The notes beneath the pieces are model-generated. The model made no database searches. It saw only the letters and a list, made by a program, of their open reading frames with translations, and had not been told where the DNA came from. Shown one piece after another: positions 1 to 8,087 of a stretch of 64,000 nt of DNA. The number at the start of each line of letters is the position of its first letter. Position 1 is the stretch's first letter. The stretch spans positions 32,587,501-32,651,500 of the forward strand of contig NC_079881.1 of the NCBI RefSeq assembly GCF_029227915.1, in the 5' to 3' direction. Source of the DNA: Hydractinia symbiolongicarpus. Its lineage: Eukaryota; Cnidaria; Hydrozoa; Anthoathecata; Hydractiniidae. The translations under genes were made by a program, and so were the position numbers.

Positions 1-363
1 GAGTTGAACGCATCTTTAGCTGGTGATGTCACATCCACACTATTAATCAAAGACCCTCGAGTAATCAAAACAAATAAGCTAACCAACATAACAGAATTAC
101 ATTTCAATCTGAATGAATTGGATAATACATTAAATCTTAAAAATGGTAGATATAGCGATAACCTGCTAACATATCATATATCTGAGTATGGTGATATTAC
201 ACATATTGAGCCAAAAAACCCACAATATAAGAAACTAAAGGGTGGTTACCTTCAATCACTTACTTTGAAAATAAATGATCAAAATGGAGATCTGGTAAAA
301 GATAGTCCGGGAACAACAGTTGTCCTTCACATAAGAGAGATGGCAGACAATAGGTTTGAATAA
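1..363 (+). CDS. C-terminal part of a Polinton capsid-associated protein (candidate minor capsid/penton)
   Basis: The frame is open from the first base of the window to the TAA at 361-363, so the gene starts to the left and only about 120 residues are visible. It is rich in beta-strand-like stretches and ends with alternating hydrophobic residues (TTVVLHIRE). It lies 71 bp upstream of the major capsid gene, the place where Polintons often carry the minor capsid (penton) protein. The C-terminal segment resembles a conserved protein I recall from cnidarian Polintons. The penton assignment rests on position and strand-rich character, not on a diagnostic motif. Confidence 0.5.
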   Translation, partial: ELNASLAGDVTSTLLIKDPRVIKTNKLTNITELHFNLNELDNTLNLKNGRYSDNLLTYHISEYGDITHIEPKNPQYKKLKGGYLQSLTLKINDQNGDLVKDSPGTTVVLHIREMADNRFE

Positions 364-434
364 AAGGTCATAGGTCTAATGAAGTATACGCTAACTGAGA
401 TAAAAGTAAAAATAAAATAAAAGTAATAACAAAC

Positions 435-1754
435 ATGGAATACGGAAAAAGGTTAAATCCTGAACGTTCTCTTAGAACTGCTCATGGTGTAAAAGGATCA
501 CACCAAAAAGTAATTGTGACACACAATCCAAGTGAGATTGATCAAAACCAGTTACTTTTGATTAGGTTTCCTAATTTAGGTAGCGATGATGTTATTGTTC
601 CAGGGACTTCAAAAATAAGTTTCGACGTTGAACTCGAGTCAAAAGCCGACACGAAAAGAACATTAGTCTCTAATATTGGATGAGCTATTGTTAAAAAGTT
701 AGCAATCAAGTTTGAGGGTACCGAGATTTTGAGCATTGATGACTTTGATCTTTTAGGATGCTACAGAGATTTATGGCTAACCAAGTATGAAAAGAGAAAT
801 GCAATCAGACAAGGCATCATATCCAATGATGGGTGTACAGAAAACTGTATGAAATTGAGGGTAAGCGCTTCGGATAAAGACGCATCTGATGTCTCAGACA
901 AAGCCATTGCCGATGCATACAAAAACAAGTTCACTATACCACTAGATTTTGAAATGTTAGATAGCACGATCCCATATTATCAAGCTGGATTAGGTAATAG
1001 GTTATGTTATGAGATCACATTCAATAATTACGACAGGGTTGTATTATCAACTCCGGCCAAACCTTCCGGTTCTGCCACGGCACCGGCACCGGATGCTAAA
1101 TACAAAATAACTAACATATCTCTCGAATATGAGATTGTGACACACCCAACCTTAGCCAGATTCATTTCAAATGAATATGAAAACATGGCTTTACTATACG
1201 ACAGGTTTTTGATACATAGACAAATTAGAGTGGATAAGTCGGACACAACGTGGAATTGGTCATTCAATACACCTTGCAAATCTTTGAAGGGTATATTGGT
1301 TTTGTTTGAAGACGAACAAGCCTACAAACGAGATACCGGTAAGTTCTACAATCCGAAAATTAAAAAGGTATCCGCCATAGTTGAGGGTAAGCCTAACCAA
1401 CTTTTTGCTCAAGGGATGCAGCCGTTTAAACATTACAATGAAATTTGTAAGTATTTTGCCGAGGGTAAACCAAAGGATGGCAATGCCAGCGAAATCAAAA
1501 AACATCTGCAATTACATGATGTAAAAGTCTCCGATTACTTAACAAACAAATATGCTCTTTGGTTAGATTTCAAAACCATAGATGAAAACTCCCTGCATGG
1601 GACCGGTCGACGGATTGAAAATGCAAGTGAGGGGATCACCCTACAAATTGAAAAGACCGTCGAAACCGCAGGATCCTTAAACGCCTATATATATCTAATC
1701 ATTGACGCTCAACTAAACATTCAAAACGGTGAAATTATTGATGTACTTTATTAA
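435..1754 (+). pseudogene. Major capsid protein (double jelly-roll hexon), interrupted by one in-frame TGA
   Basis: This codes for the Polinton hexon-type major capsid protein, which forms the icosahedral shell. The reading frame starts at the ATG at 435 and continues in the same frame to the TAA at 1752-1754, but codon 83 (681-683) is TGA. The long downstream part keeps conserved capsid-family blocks, for example the LGCYRDLWLTKYEKRN segment near 756 and the C-terminal SLHGTGRRIENASEGI segment near 1600. At about 440 codons the length fits smaller Polinton capsids. The ATPase start codon follows 7 bp after the stop. The TGA is a clean single-base type of lesion with no frameshift. Recoding cannot be ruled out, but decay is the simpler reading because other genes here are also broken. 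Confidence 0.88.
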
Positions 1755-1760
1755 GATAGA

Positions 1761-2372
1761 ATGGCGAAAAACACACTTTACATGAAAGAGCCCCACACAG
1801 CATTATTCGTTGGCCCTACGGGATGCGGAAAATCCAAACGTGTTGTAAAATTATTAGAGAATGAATACTTTTATCACTTCGATTTCATCGTGATTATATG
1901 CCCAACATTAAGATGGAATAAGACATATAGGGACCGAAAATGGTTTTGGAACGACAGATATGTGATTCTAATTGAGCCGGGAGGTATGTTATATGAATGG
2001 ATTGAAAAGATGACGGATTTCTGTGCCGGATACAAAACCTTATTCCTGATCGACGATGTCATCGCAGATGAGAAACTAGACAAAAAGAGACAGCCATTGC
2101 TAGAGTTGGCCATTAGCGGACGACATCGAAACCACACTATGTGGCTACTCACACAATCATACACCGCTATACCAAAAAATTTGCGAAGGCAAGCTAAAAT
2201 GTTATATGTGTGGTATCCAAAAGACAGACAAGATCTTGCAACTATTTATGAAGAGAATGATGTCATTGAATCACGATCAGAGATCCAGACGGTTAAGGAA
2301 AGGCTAAAAGATGGCAAATACACACATTTAGTCATGAGAATGGAACATCCAAGAACTTACGTGATTTGCTAG
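1761..2372 (+). CDS. A32/FtsK-HerA-type genome packaging ATPase
   Basis: This 203-residue P-loop ATPase is expected to pump the viral DNA into the preformed capsid. It shows a Walker A motif GPTGCGKS at residues 18-25, a Walker B motif TLFLIDD at 93-99, and a downstream SGRHRNHTMWLLTQS segment at 119-133 of the kind that holds the sensor residues. The ATG at 1761 follows the capsid stop by 6 bp, consistent with a shared transcript. The length fits Polinton and virophage ATPases, and the frame is complete. A hairpin begins 11 bp after the stop. Confidence 0.95.
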   Translation: MAKNTLYMKEPHTALFVGPTGCGKSKRVVKLLENEYFYHFDFIVIICPTLRWNKTYRDRKWFWNDRYVILIEPGGMLYEWIEKMTDFCAGYKTLFLIDDVIADEKLDKKRQPLLELAISGRHRNHTMWLLTQSYTAIPKNLRRQAKMLYVWYPKDRQDLATIYEENDVIESRSEIQTVKERLKDGKYTHLVMRMEHPRTYVIC

Positions 2373-2382
2373 ATCGGACGTT

Positions 2383-2409
2383 TTTTGTTACAAGACTCTT
2401 GTAACAAAA
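2383..2409. terminator. GTTAC/GTAAC hairpin after the ATPase gene
   Basis: The arms TTTTGTTACAAG (2383-2394) and CTTGTAACAAAA (2398-2409) are perfect complements of 12 bp around a 3-nt loop. The hairpin starts 11 bp after the ATPase stop. Three further hairpins with the same GTTAC/GTAAC core follow other gene ends in this element. A role in ending or processing transcripts is inferred from position. Confidence 0.6.
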
Positions 2410-2429
2410 GTATAAGAAGAATCTAACAG

Positions 2430-2531
2430 ATCTATAGGAATCCTATAGACTCCTATAGATTTCTTGAAATCTCCTATAAGACTCTCCTATAAGACTCCTA
2501 TAAGACTACTATAGGACTACTATAGGACCAC
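2430..2531. repeat. Short tandem array of CCTATAAGACT-like units
   Basis: About seven imperfect units (CCTATAGACT, CCTATAGATT, CCTATAAGACT three times, then ACTATAGGACT and ACTATAGGACC) fill the gap between the hairpin and the next ATG at 2538. Pairs of units with opposite polarity (CTATAGG and CCTATAG) can fold back. It occupies the promoter position of the following gene and may be a regulatory or expandable array. Confidence 0.6.
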
Positions 2532-2537
2532 AACAAA

Positions 2538-3167
2538 ATGATAGAATATATCAATTTCATAATACTAGTACTACTGGTACTAGTACTTAGTTTTTGCTAT
2601 TTTTGTGTTAAAAAATACCTATCGCTATTGAAAATGGCTGAAACGGCAATTGATAACTTAATTGCTTCTCCAGGTCCTCCATCCGATGATGGTAAGAGGG
2701 AAAAATTGCTAGAGTGTGTGTTAACCGGAAATAGCAAGCTATACCTGGGTAAAATGTATACGGACGATCAAATTCAAAAGCTCAAAGATGATGAGGTAAA
2801 GAAACTATTTAGTATATATGAAGCTTAACTATCAGGTCAAATGGTAAAGTCCTTAGGACAATCAATCATTCACATGTATTCCATGGGGGCCTGTACAGTC
2901 TTGGGAATAAATTCTCAAAATGCATTAAGCAATGACCTGGAAAATGACCCCTTCCTAAACTCTGCCCTTCAAAGATTCACATGTGACTTGTATTATAAAT
3001 TCGGCTCATTGTTAGCACCACTCAGTGTTGGTCTCATTACGGGTAGGCATTATATCGCCGGAAGAAATTTAAACGCAAATAATAATACTACTAGTAGTAG
3101 TATTACAACAGATAATAAAGATGTCAGAGGAACAGACTCCAATTCGGGTGACAACGAAGAACCCTAA
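2538..3167 (+). pseudogene. Polinton membrane protein of unknown function, split by an in-frame TAA
   Basis: The ATG at 2538 opens a frame whose first 20 or so residues form a hydrophobic membrane segment (FIILVLLVLVLSFCYFCV). The frame stops at TAA 2826-2828 (codon 97) and then continues, in the same frame with no shift, to 3165-3167. The part beyond the stop is conserved-looking: it includes NDLENDPFLNSALQRFTC and a second weakly hydrophobic stretch (LYYKFGSLLAPLSVGLITG). From memory, cnidarian Polintons carry these two parts as one protein, so I treat this as one gene with a nonsense codon. The end overlaps the next gene, which starts at 3121 in another frame. Function unknown. Confidence 0.65.
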
Positions 3168-3534
3168 AAAGGTTGAAGCGGGTAAGAGGTTGGCGGAATA
3201 CAACCGTGAAATGCGGGAAGAATATAAAAAAGCGGTCATGGCACAAACACACCAGACGCCTCAGACACAGCAGACGCCTCAGACACAGCAGACGCCCCAA
3301 ACACAGCCATCTCAAGAAGACAATGCCGTAGAGGCAGAACCTACCATCGTCCCAAATGAAAAGCCTATGAACTACGCTATAGGGGGGATAATAGCCATCG
3401 GTTTGGTTGGTGGATTTGCTTATTTTATGTATAAACAGCAAGACAATGTACTATTTGCTATAACTGGGCCGAAGGGTACCCCACCACAAAAATCTAAAAC
3501 ACCTGTGAGAATAAGTAAACTTGAAATAGAATAA
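3121..3534 (+). CDS. Small Polinton protein with Gln/Thr/Pro repeats and one membrane segment
   Basis: This is a 137-residue protein with a charged N-terminal half (PKKVEAGKRLAEYNREMR), a Q-T-P-rich linker at residues 43-64 coded by three 18-bp DNA repeats (3253-3306), and one membrane segment at about residues 84-103 (NYAIGGIIAIGLVGGFAYFM), followed by a short basic tail. The ATG lies inside the end of the preceding gene, a 47-bp overlap in a different frame. It is one of a cluster of small membrane proteins between the capsid/packaging genes and the integrase, so a virion or assembly role is plausible. No known enzymatic motif. Confidence 0.7.
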   Translation: MSEEQTPIRVTTKNPKKVEAGKRLAEYNREMREEYKKAVMAQTHQTPQTQQTPQTQQTPQTQPSQEDNAVEAEPTIVPNEKPMNYAIGGIIAIGLVGGFAYFMYKQQDNVLFAITGPKGTPPQKSKTPVRISKLEIE

Positions 3535-3578
3535 AGGGATAATATCGCGATATAATAATCTCACAGTATAGAAATAAC

Positions 3579-3806
3579 ATGGACAAGAAAAGTATCGTCA
3601 ACGATTTATATCACGCATCGGTCGTCTGCGTTTTCGCTGTCGGCTATTCGATGTTAGGAAAAAAGGTGTTAAAAATGTCACCACCATCAATTCAAAAGTT
3701 TGACTTGGAAGATACCGGAAAGCTAGTCGCCATCGTCGCCGCTAGTGAAATGTCAAGGGAATACTTAATTAAGCTAAAGATTATACCTGAAACTATCAAT
3801 ATCTAA
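3579..3806 (+). CDS. 75-residue conserved Polinton protein of unknown function
   Basis: A complete small frame from ATG 3579 to TAA 3804-3806. It has a hydrophobic N-terminal half (ASVVCVFAVGYSMLGKKVLK) and a second short hydrophobic stretch (KLVAIVAASEM) before a LKIIPE tail. It resembles a small protein I recall in cnidarian Polintons. An ATATCGCGATAT palindrome (about 3542-3553) lies in the promoter gap. The following gene starts 3 bp after its stop, suggesting co-transcription. Confidence 0.65.
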   Translation: MDKKSIVNDLYHASVVCVFAVGYSMLGKKVLKMSPPSIQKFDLEDTGKLVAIVAASEMSREYLIKLKIIPETINI

Positions 3807-3808
3807 AC

Positions 3809-4203
3809 ATGGCTTCAATTGCAATGATGTTGGGAGGGGCATTAGCCAATGCTTTGGCTTTTACAGGCTCAAGCTATCTCTTTTCAAGCTTATCAAAAGA
3901 CAGAATTGATCGGGAAAGAAAGCGTCATGATCTGGCCATAGAACAATTACAAAAAGCCCAGGTTTTGTGGCAACGTAAAAGACAAGAGAGAGTAGACTTT
4001 ATCAATTCATAGAGCTAAATGATGCAATGCGTTAATATAAAAAAGTTTTTGGAGATAAACTTGAAGGACTGGATGTCCTACCGCGGGAACCTGTATTGAG
4101 CGACGTTTATACACCGAGTCAGGATCAACATGAAAGGGAATTGGCCTTTATCGCGCTAAGTATGATCGGTGTCGGTGGTGCTGTGTGGTATTTCGAAAGA
4201 TAG
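3809..4203 (+). pseudogene. Small Polinton membrane/basic protein, broken by a frameshift and two stops
   Basis: The first 67 codons (3809-4012) code for a hydrophobic N-terminus (IAMMLGGALANALAFTGSSY) and then a charged helix (RKRHDLAIEQLQKAQVLWQR), ending at TAG 4010-4012. A second open stretch in another frame runs from about 4036 to TAG 4201-4203. It codes for a conserved-looking tail with DVYTPSQDQHERELAF and a closing hydrophobic segment. The two are joined in related elements, as I recall them. Here a frameshift near 4010-4018 and a TAA at 4033-4035 separate them. The gene is therefore decayed. It converges with the minus-strand gene ending at 4268. Confidence 0.65.
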
Positions 4204-4226
4204 TACTCCTAGTATTCCTAGTACTC

Positions 4227-4251
4227 TATGTTACATGATGCGTGTAACATA
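4227..4251. terminator. GTTAC/GTAAC hairpin between convergent genes
   Basis: Arms TATGTTACA (4227-4235) and TGTAACATA (4243-4251) form a 9-bp stem with a 7-nt loop. It lies 23 bp after the end of the plus-strand gene and 16 bp beyond the end of the convergent minus-strand gene, so it could serve both. Same core as the hairpins near 2.4, 8.07 and 9.0 kb. Confidence 0.55.
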
Positions 4252-4267
4252 TAATCTATACAAGCAT

Positions 4268-5545
4268 CTATCGCTTTGTCACGAGATAGGTGTATATCAG
4301 ACCTCCAATTCCAACTATCAAAGCCCACAAGTTTTGACTCAACCAACCAACGGCTTCTTTCGCTCTATTGAGTATCCATGATACGATGGATCCTAATATA
4401 CCCGGTAGGGCTGCAGCGGCCGTCCCCGCCAACCTTCCCAAGAGAGATCCCAACGCATTCAACTTGTTTTTTATCCAGGACCGGAGGTCCTTTGCACCGC
4501 CCTTTTCATGATTTTGTGCGTTACCGGTGGATGACCCCCCACCCCCAGGTGACAAAGCTTCTACGAGAAGGCCGATAACCATACCAATTGCCGTTAGTAC
4601 GCTGACAACAGTGATACCCTGATCACGGAATAGGGTTCGTATCATTTCAGACAGTGTGGTATCTTTGTCAAGTACTTTGGCAATAGTCTCCCTGATGCTT
4701 TTTATTTGACTGTTAAGTTTACCTTTGAGAATATCGATAATCTCTTGCCGGCCTTTCAACTCATTTTGCAAACCTTTCAACCTTTCTTTCGCTTCATTTT
4801 GTTGTTCCTCGGTCATATTTGGTGTGTTTTCCATCTCTTCCAACTTGTTTTTTTCTCTGTCAATATGCTGTTCGAGCTGAACCTTTTTTGCAACTTCATC
4901 CTGAAGACTTCCTTGTATGTTTCTCAATGATCTATCCAATCCTAGCAATTCACGCATAGGACATTCAAATAGATCACCGGTCTGGGTTGCTTCATGGTCT
5001 ACAGATTGTTTGACCAATGAAATTAAATCTTCCGTACTGTTTACCACATCCCCAGATATAGCTTCTAATTCTACATCACTTGCTGTTGTTATTTTAGATG
5101 ACGAGGGTAGTTCTTCTTGTATTTTGTTTAGCTTAGCTGCCTGTCGGGCTGAAATCTTACCTTTTGGTATGTCAAAACCTAAATTACGCAGCCTTCTCTT
5201 GCCTAATATATCTGATATAGTACCGGTGGCCCTTAGTTTTCCATTGTTTGTCAAAGGTTCGTTTTTACCTCTGTAGTATAATTCACCATCCTTAATTTCA
5301 AAAAGGTCTGTATGTAGCACCTCAGGTTTTGACAGGGATCCTTCAGATAATCTATCATACAACACATCAACCATTTCCCGCAAAACTCTGGTACGTTGAG
5401 TGGAACCTCCTCCGAATGATGTTTCTTCCTCACCTGGTGTATGTATTCGCGTACGGTCCCCGGTGGGTATGAGTGGAAAAGTTTCATTGGTACCTTCATC
5501 TGGTCTCCCATGATCTCCAAAAGGGTCAATGTCAATGTCCGCCAT
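4268..5545 (-). CDS. 425-aa coiled-coil membrane protein of cnidarian-type Polintons
   Basis: The frame is complete from ATG 5545 to the stop at 4268-4270. The N-terminal 200 residues are acidic and polar. Residues about 203-295 form a strong coiled coil (KKVQLEQHIDREKNKLEEME and following). There is a hydrophobic segment at about 310-331, a glycine run (PGGGGSS) near 333, an Ala/Gly/Leu-rich amphipathic region at 355-400, and a closing membrane segment at about 405-422 (NLWALIVGIGGLIYTYLV). This layout suggests a virion membrane-interacting or fibre-like protein, but no biochemical function is established. It is the largest non-hallmark gene here and remains open, which suggests recent selection. 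It shares a 44-bp divergent promoter gap with the gene at 5590. Confidence 0.8.
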   Translation of the reverse strand: MADIDIDPFGDHGRPDEGTNETFPLIPTGDRTRIHTPGEEETSFGGGSTQRTRVLREMVDVLYDRLSEGSLSKPEVLHTDLFEIKDGELYYRGKNEPLTNNGKLRATGTISDILGKRRLRNLGFDIPKGKISARQAAKLNKIQEELPSSSKITTASDVELEAISGDVVNSTEDLISLVKQSVDHEATQTGDLFECPMRELLGLDRSLRNIQGSLQDEVAKKVQLEQHIDREKNKLEEMENTPNMTEEQQNEAKERLKGLQNELKGRQEIIDILKGKLNSQIKSIRETIAKVLDKDTTLSEMIRTLFRDQGITVVSVLTAIGMVIGLLVEALSPGGGGSSTGNAQNHEKGGAKDLRSWIKNKLNALGSLLGRLAGTAAAALPGILGSIVSWILNRAKEAVGWLSQNLWALIVGIGGLIYTYLVTKR

Positions 5546-5589
5546 TTTTTATTATTTAGAGGATAGTTTTTTCTAAGATAATAACTAAA
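5546..5589. promoter_or_regulatory. Divergent promoter gap, later copied upstream of 5877
   Basis: The 44 bp between the start codons at 5545 (minus) and 5590 (plus) contain ATTTAGAGGATAGTTTTTTC. Nearly the same block (ATTTAGAGGATAGTTTTTCT, from about 5842) precedes the ATG at 5877. Conservation of this short block across a gene duplication suggests it holds the core promoter; no experiment supports this here. Confidence 0.5.
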
Positions 5590-5826
5590 ATGTCCGGGCT
5601 TAATATTTATCCAACTCCCGATTATTCGGGTGATCAAGACAAGCTAGTTAATTCTCAACTTGAAGATTTGATAAAATTACGAAATAAATTCGACAGCAGG
5701 TTGTATAACTCTTCCTATTTCTGTGCACCGAATGATGATAATATTAGCAACATGGAATTTCAAACTTTGTGAGGTATATACTACGAAGCTCTGGAAAAGA
5801 TAAGTAAAATAGATGGAGAGTGAAAG
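5590..5826 (+). pseudogene. Internally deleted tandem copy of the gene at 5877
   Basis: The first 40 or so codons (LNIYPTPDYSGDQDKL, NSQLEDLIKLRNKF) match the start of the gene at 5877, and the end (DDNISNMEFQTL, then after a TGA at 5770-5772 a GIYYEALEK-like stretch) matches its C-terminal third. The central hydrophobic region is missing. The copy includes its own promoter block. It arose by tandem duplication followed by internal deletion and a nonsense change. Confidence 0.8.
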
Positions 5827-5876
5827 GTGGTTTTTTTAATTATTTAGAGGATAGTTTTTCTTTGTAATAAACTAAA

Positions 5877-6479
5877 ATGGCCGATCTTAAGATTTATCCA
5901 AAGTTACCCACCGCTCCCGAGTATTCGAGTGAGCAAGACAAGTTTAACACAAATACAGTTAATTCCCAACTTGAAGAGTTGGTAAAATTACAAAAGAAAT
6001 TCCAGGACAAGGAGTATAAATACAACAAAGCACTAGACCGATTAGCGATTTCACTCTACATCTCAGAAACCTTGGCCATTTCCACCGGTATTGGTATGAT
6101 AGCAACCAGTGCTACCCTTGTTGGAATTCCCATTTCTATAGGACTTTCCAGTGTATCCATAGGTGGAGCTATATCCTGTACCATTATCTCAGCATCGATT
6201 AAGAGATATCAAAATAAACTCAACAAAGTCATGAAATTATGTGATGTTGTAACATCTGCTATTGCTGTGTTTGAAAACTCTTTCTCACGAGCATTGAGTA
6301 ATGATAATATTAGCCACATGGAATTTCAAACTTTGTGTGGTATATACTACGAAACTCTGGAAAAGATGAGCAAAACAGATAGAAAGATGGAGAGTGAAAC
6401 ACGCAATCAGTTTGAAAAAAGTTTAATGGCGGAAGTTCAAAGTCTAAAAAAGGCGTTAAATCAGGAACAAAGTTCGTAA
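5877..6479 (+). CDS. 200-aa Polinton protein with central hydrophobic Gly/Ser/Ile-rich region
   Basis: A complete frame from ATG 5877. Layout: a polar N-terminus with helix-forming NSQLEELVKLQKKFQDKEY (residues 29-47), a long hydrophobic, Gly/Ser/Ile-rich stretch at about 65-108 (GIGMIATSATLVGIPISIGL), and a charged helical C-terminus (KRYQNKLNKVMKLCDVVTSA; RKMESETRNQFEKSLM). The central stretch looks like a membrane-inserting or glycine-zipper region, as in some virion membrane-penetration proteins; that role is inference. Conserved in cnidarian Polintons as I recall. It converges with the integrase gene across a 172-bp spacer. Confidence 0.75.
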   Translation: MADLKIYPKLPTAPEYSSEQDKFNTNTVNSQLEELVKLQKKFQDKEYKYNKALDRLAISLYISETLAISTGIGMIATSATLVGIPISIGLSSVSIGGAISCTIISASIKRYQNKLNKVMKLCDVVTSAIAVFENSFSRALSNDNISHMEFQTLCGIYYETLEKMSKTDRKMESETRNQFEKSLMAEVQSLKKALNQEQSS

Positions 6480-6651
6480 TGTGTGCCTGTATACCACTTA
6501 CATGTTTCATGTGCTATTTGAAAAATTGAAAGTAATGCGGTTTATGACATTATGCGGCCTTACCCGCCGGCCGCCCCGCGCGATCCCCGGCACAATCATC
6601 TTTACCAGACAGGTAAAAATACTTTTTGTCATTGTCATGACTTCGTCCCCC
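6480..6651. other. Convergent spacer with a GC-rich core
   Basis: This 172-bp gap lies between the ends of the 5877 gene and the integrase gene. It has a sharply GC-rich core (about 6560-6590) and a small TTTACC/GGTAAA inverted repeat near 6600-6617. It lacks the GTTAC/GTAAC hairpin found at other gene ends. Confidence 0.4.
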
Positions 6652-7629
6652 TCACCAACCTTGCACATAATCGGGAGGTAAATCTGTATCTTTAGGTATT
6701 AACATCAATTCCTCTTTTACAAAAGCTCGTCTGGGTCCGTCTTGAACATAATACATTACACGGTTACCTGGTTGCGCTATTACCTCACGCAATCTATATG
6801 TGTTTTTCGACCATATTCTATCGGTTTCCCGTCTCCGCCCATCATCATGCTCTTCACCGGGTTGCAGTAGATATCTATACAAGCCATCTTGAGGTAATTC
6901 TACTTCATAAGGATAACTCTCTTGATTAACCAAAGGCACCTCTTTCATTATAATAGCATCTTTTGGTTTCATACTAATCATCTGCGTCTTTGTATCGTTT
7001 AGCCTATCAATCCGTTTATACAGATGCTTAACCCATGTAGATGATACCTTTTCCGAATCATTCAGTTCTTGGGCATCTTGTATTTTGAATAAATTTTCCG
7101 CAAGTATCTTGTTCAACGCCTCAACAAAAGCTGTGTTCGTATGCTTATATCTTGTAGTCGCCCTTTTAATTTCAACCTTACGCTTATCCAACAATTTTGA
7201 TACATCTGCTTTGAATTCTGAACCGTTATCACATTGGAAAGTTTTCGGATAAGTTAATGGTCCTGCCTTGTAGATGTCCTCAATCATGGCGGCAACCTCT
7301 TTGGCTTTCTTACTCCTCAAAGGTCGGGCTACTTTGTATCTAGAGGCAGCATCGATTCCCGACAAAATGTACTTATATTTATTACCATACAGTATGTCAC
7401 CAGGCATGTACAATAAATCGAATTGATGTAAATCATTAGGGGTGGTAACTTCATAATGTGGTCCTTCAACATGTTTTGGGGCGGGTAAATGTACTTTGCA
7501 AAATGCTTGTTTTGATAGCCATTTTTTAATCTCCTTTGGCTTGAAACCGAATCCTCTTAAATTCTTAACAGCCTTTTGTCCTTTCCATAAATTTTGAGGT
7601 TGATAGTAAGTCTCTTGAAGTTTTGACAT
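6652..7629 (-). CDS. Retroviral-type (rve) DDE integrase
   Basis: A 325-residue integrase that would insert the linear viral DNA into host chromosomes by strand transfer. The catalytic triad is complete: D71 (HQFDLLYMP), D134 (FQCDNGSEF) and E170 (AFVEALNK), giving the classical DD35E spacing between the second Asp and the Glu. The N-terminal 60 residues are basic (LRGFGFKPKEIKKWLSKQ). The C-terminal part (TYRLREVIAQPGNRVMYYV) resembles the small beta-barrel or chromo-like tail of Polinton integrases. The frame is open, unlike the polymerase and capsid genes. It is transcribed divergently from the gene at 7723. Confidence 0.95.
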   Translation of the reverse strand: MSKLQETYYQPQNLWKGQKAVKNLRGFGFKPKEIKKWLSKQAFCKVHLPAPKHVEGPHYEVTTPNDLHQFDLLYMPGDILYGNKYKYILSGIDAASRYKVARPLRSKKAKEVAAMIEDIYKAGPLTYPKTFQCDNGSEFKADVSKLLDKRKVEIKRATTRYKHTNTAFVEALNKILAENLFKIQDAQELNDSEKVSSTWVKHLYKRIDRLNDTKTQMISMKPKDAIIMKEVPLVNQESYPYEVELPQDGLYRYLLQPGEEHDDGRRRETDRIWSKNTYRLREVIAQPGNRVMYYVQDGPRRAFVKEELMLIPKDTDLPPDYVQGW

Positions 7630-7722
7630 GTTTTATTTATGCACACCTTTATTTATCTCCTTTTTGTTATTATGTAGCACGATAAAAGTTCTTAAAAGTA
7701 TTTTTACTAATTATATATAAAG
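7630..7722. promoter_or_regulatory. Divergent promoter region between integrase and SAP gene
   Basis: The 93-bp gap contains a TTATATATAAAG block ending immediately before the ATG at 7723, a strong TATA-like sequence directly at the start codon. The close spacing implies either a very short leader or that the block has another role. Confidence 0.45.
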
Positions 7723-8034
7723 ATGTCCGACGTGGCTACTCAAACTGATCTACATTGTGATACCACCGATGGTGGTGTACCCGACTACAAATTAATGAAA
7801 CTCAAAGAGTTGAGAGAAGTGGCTAAATCCCGTGGGATTAAGTATATTTATGGAATGAATAAAGCTAAATTGCGTGAGGTGATTGCGAGGAATGATATTG
7901 ATCCATCCTACACCATCGACCTAGAAACCAGACAAGAATGGTATGGATACTGTTCCAACTGGAGGGTAAACAACAGAGAAGCATATCTAAGATCTCAAAA
8001 ACGTTATAACGATAAGAGATCTTCCAAAAGGTGA
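7723..8034 (+). CDS. 103-aa SAP-domain protein
   Basis: Residues about 24-56 (LMKLKELREVAKSRGI, then MNKAKLREVIARND) match the helix-extended-helix pattern of SAP or Rho-N type DNA-binding motifs. The C-terminal 35 residues are rich in Trp, Tyr, Arg and Lys (QEWYGYCSNWRVNNREAYLR; KRYNDKRSSKR), suggesting nucleic-acid contact. It is the first of a row of SAP-bearing genes leading to the polymerase. The frame is complete. A tandem AGATCT tract (about 8037-8057) and a hairpin follow its stop. Likely a DNA-binding accessory protein; its exact role is unknown. Confidence 0.75.
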   Translation: MSDVATQTDLHCDTTDGGVPDYKLMKLKELREVAKSRGIKYIYGMNKAKLREVIARNDIDPSYTIDLETRQEWYGYCSNWRVNNREAYLRSQKRYNDKRSSKR

Positions 8035-8036
8035 TT

Positions 8037-8057
8037 AGATCTAGATCTAGATCTAGA
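8037..8057. repeat. Tandem AGATCT tract
   Basis: AGATCT is repeated three times directly after the SAP gene stop, forming a fully self-complementary stretch. It is followed at once by the GTTAC/GTAAC hairpin. Confidence 0.7.
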
Positions 8058-8063
8058 ACGTAT

Positions 8064-8087
8064 TTTGTTACTCGCTAGGGTAACAAA
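8064..8087. terminator. GTTAC/GTAAC hairpin after the SAP gene
   Basis: Arms TTTGTTAC (8064-8071) and GTAACAAA (8080-8087) form an 8-bp stem with an 8-nt loop, 29 bp after the stop. The sequence after the right arm (TGTTATGAA) is the same as after the hairpin at 8991-9014, and a run of T follows at about 8119. Confidence 0.6.

Noticed and set aside
2430-2531. Possible CRISPR-like array
   Set aside because: Units of about 11 bp with no unique spacers, in a eukaryotic virus-like element; it is a simple tandem array.
435-4203. Alternative genetic code as explanation for the in-frame stops
   Set aside because: Different stop codons (TGA, TAA, TAG) interrupt different genes, frameshifts are also present, and all three codons end other intact genes in the element.
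5251-5637. 128-codon minus-strand frame
   Set aside because: It overlaps the N-terminal coding part of the 425-aa protein in another frame and has no motif of its own.
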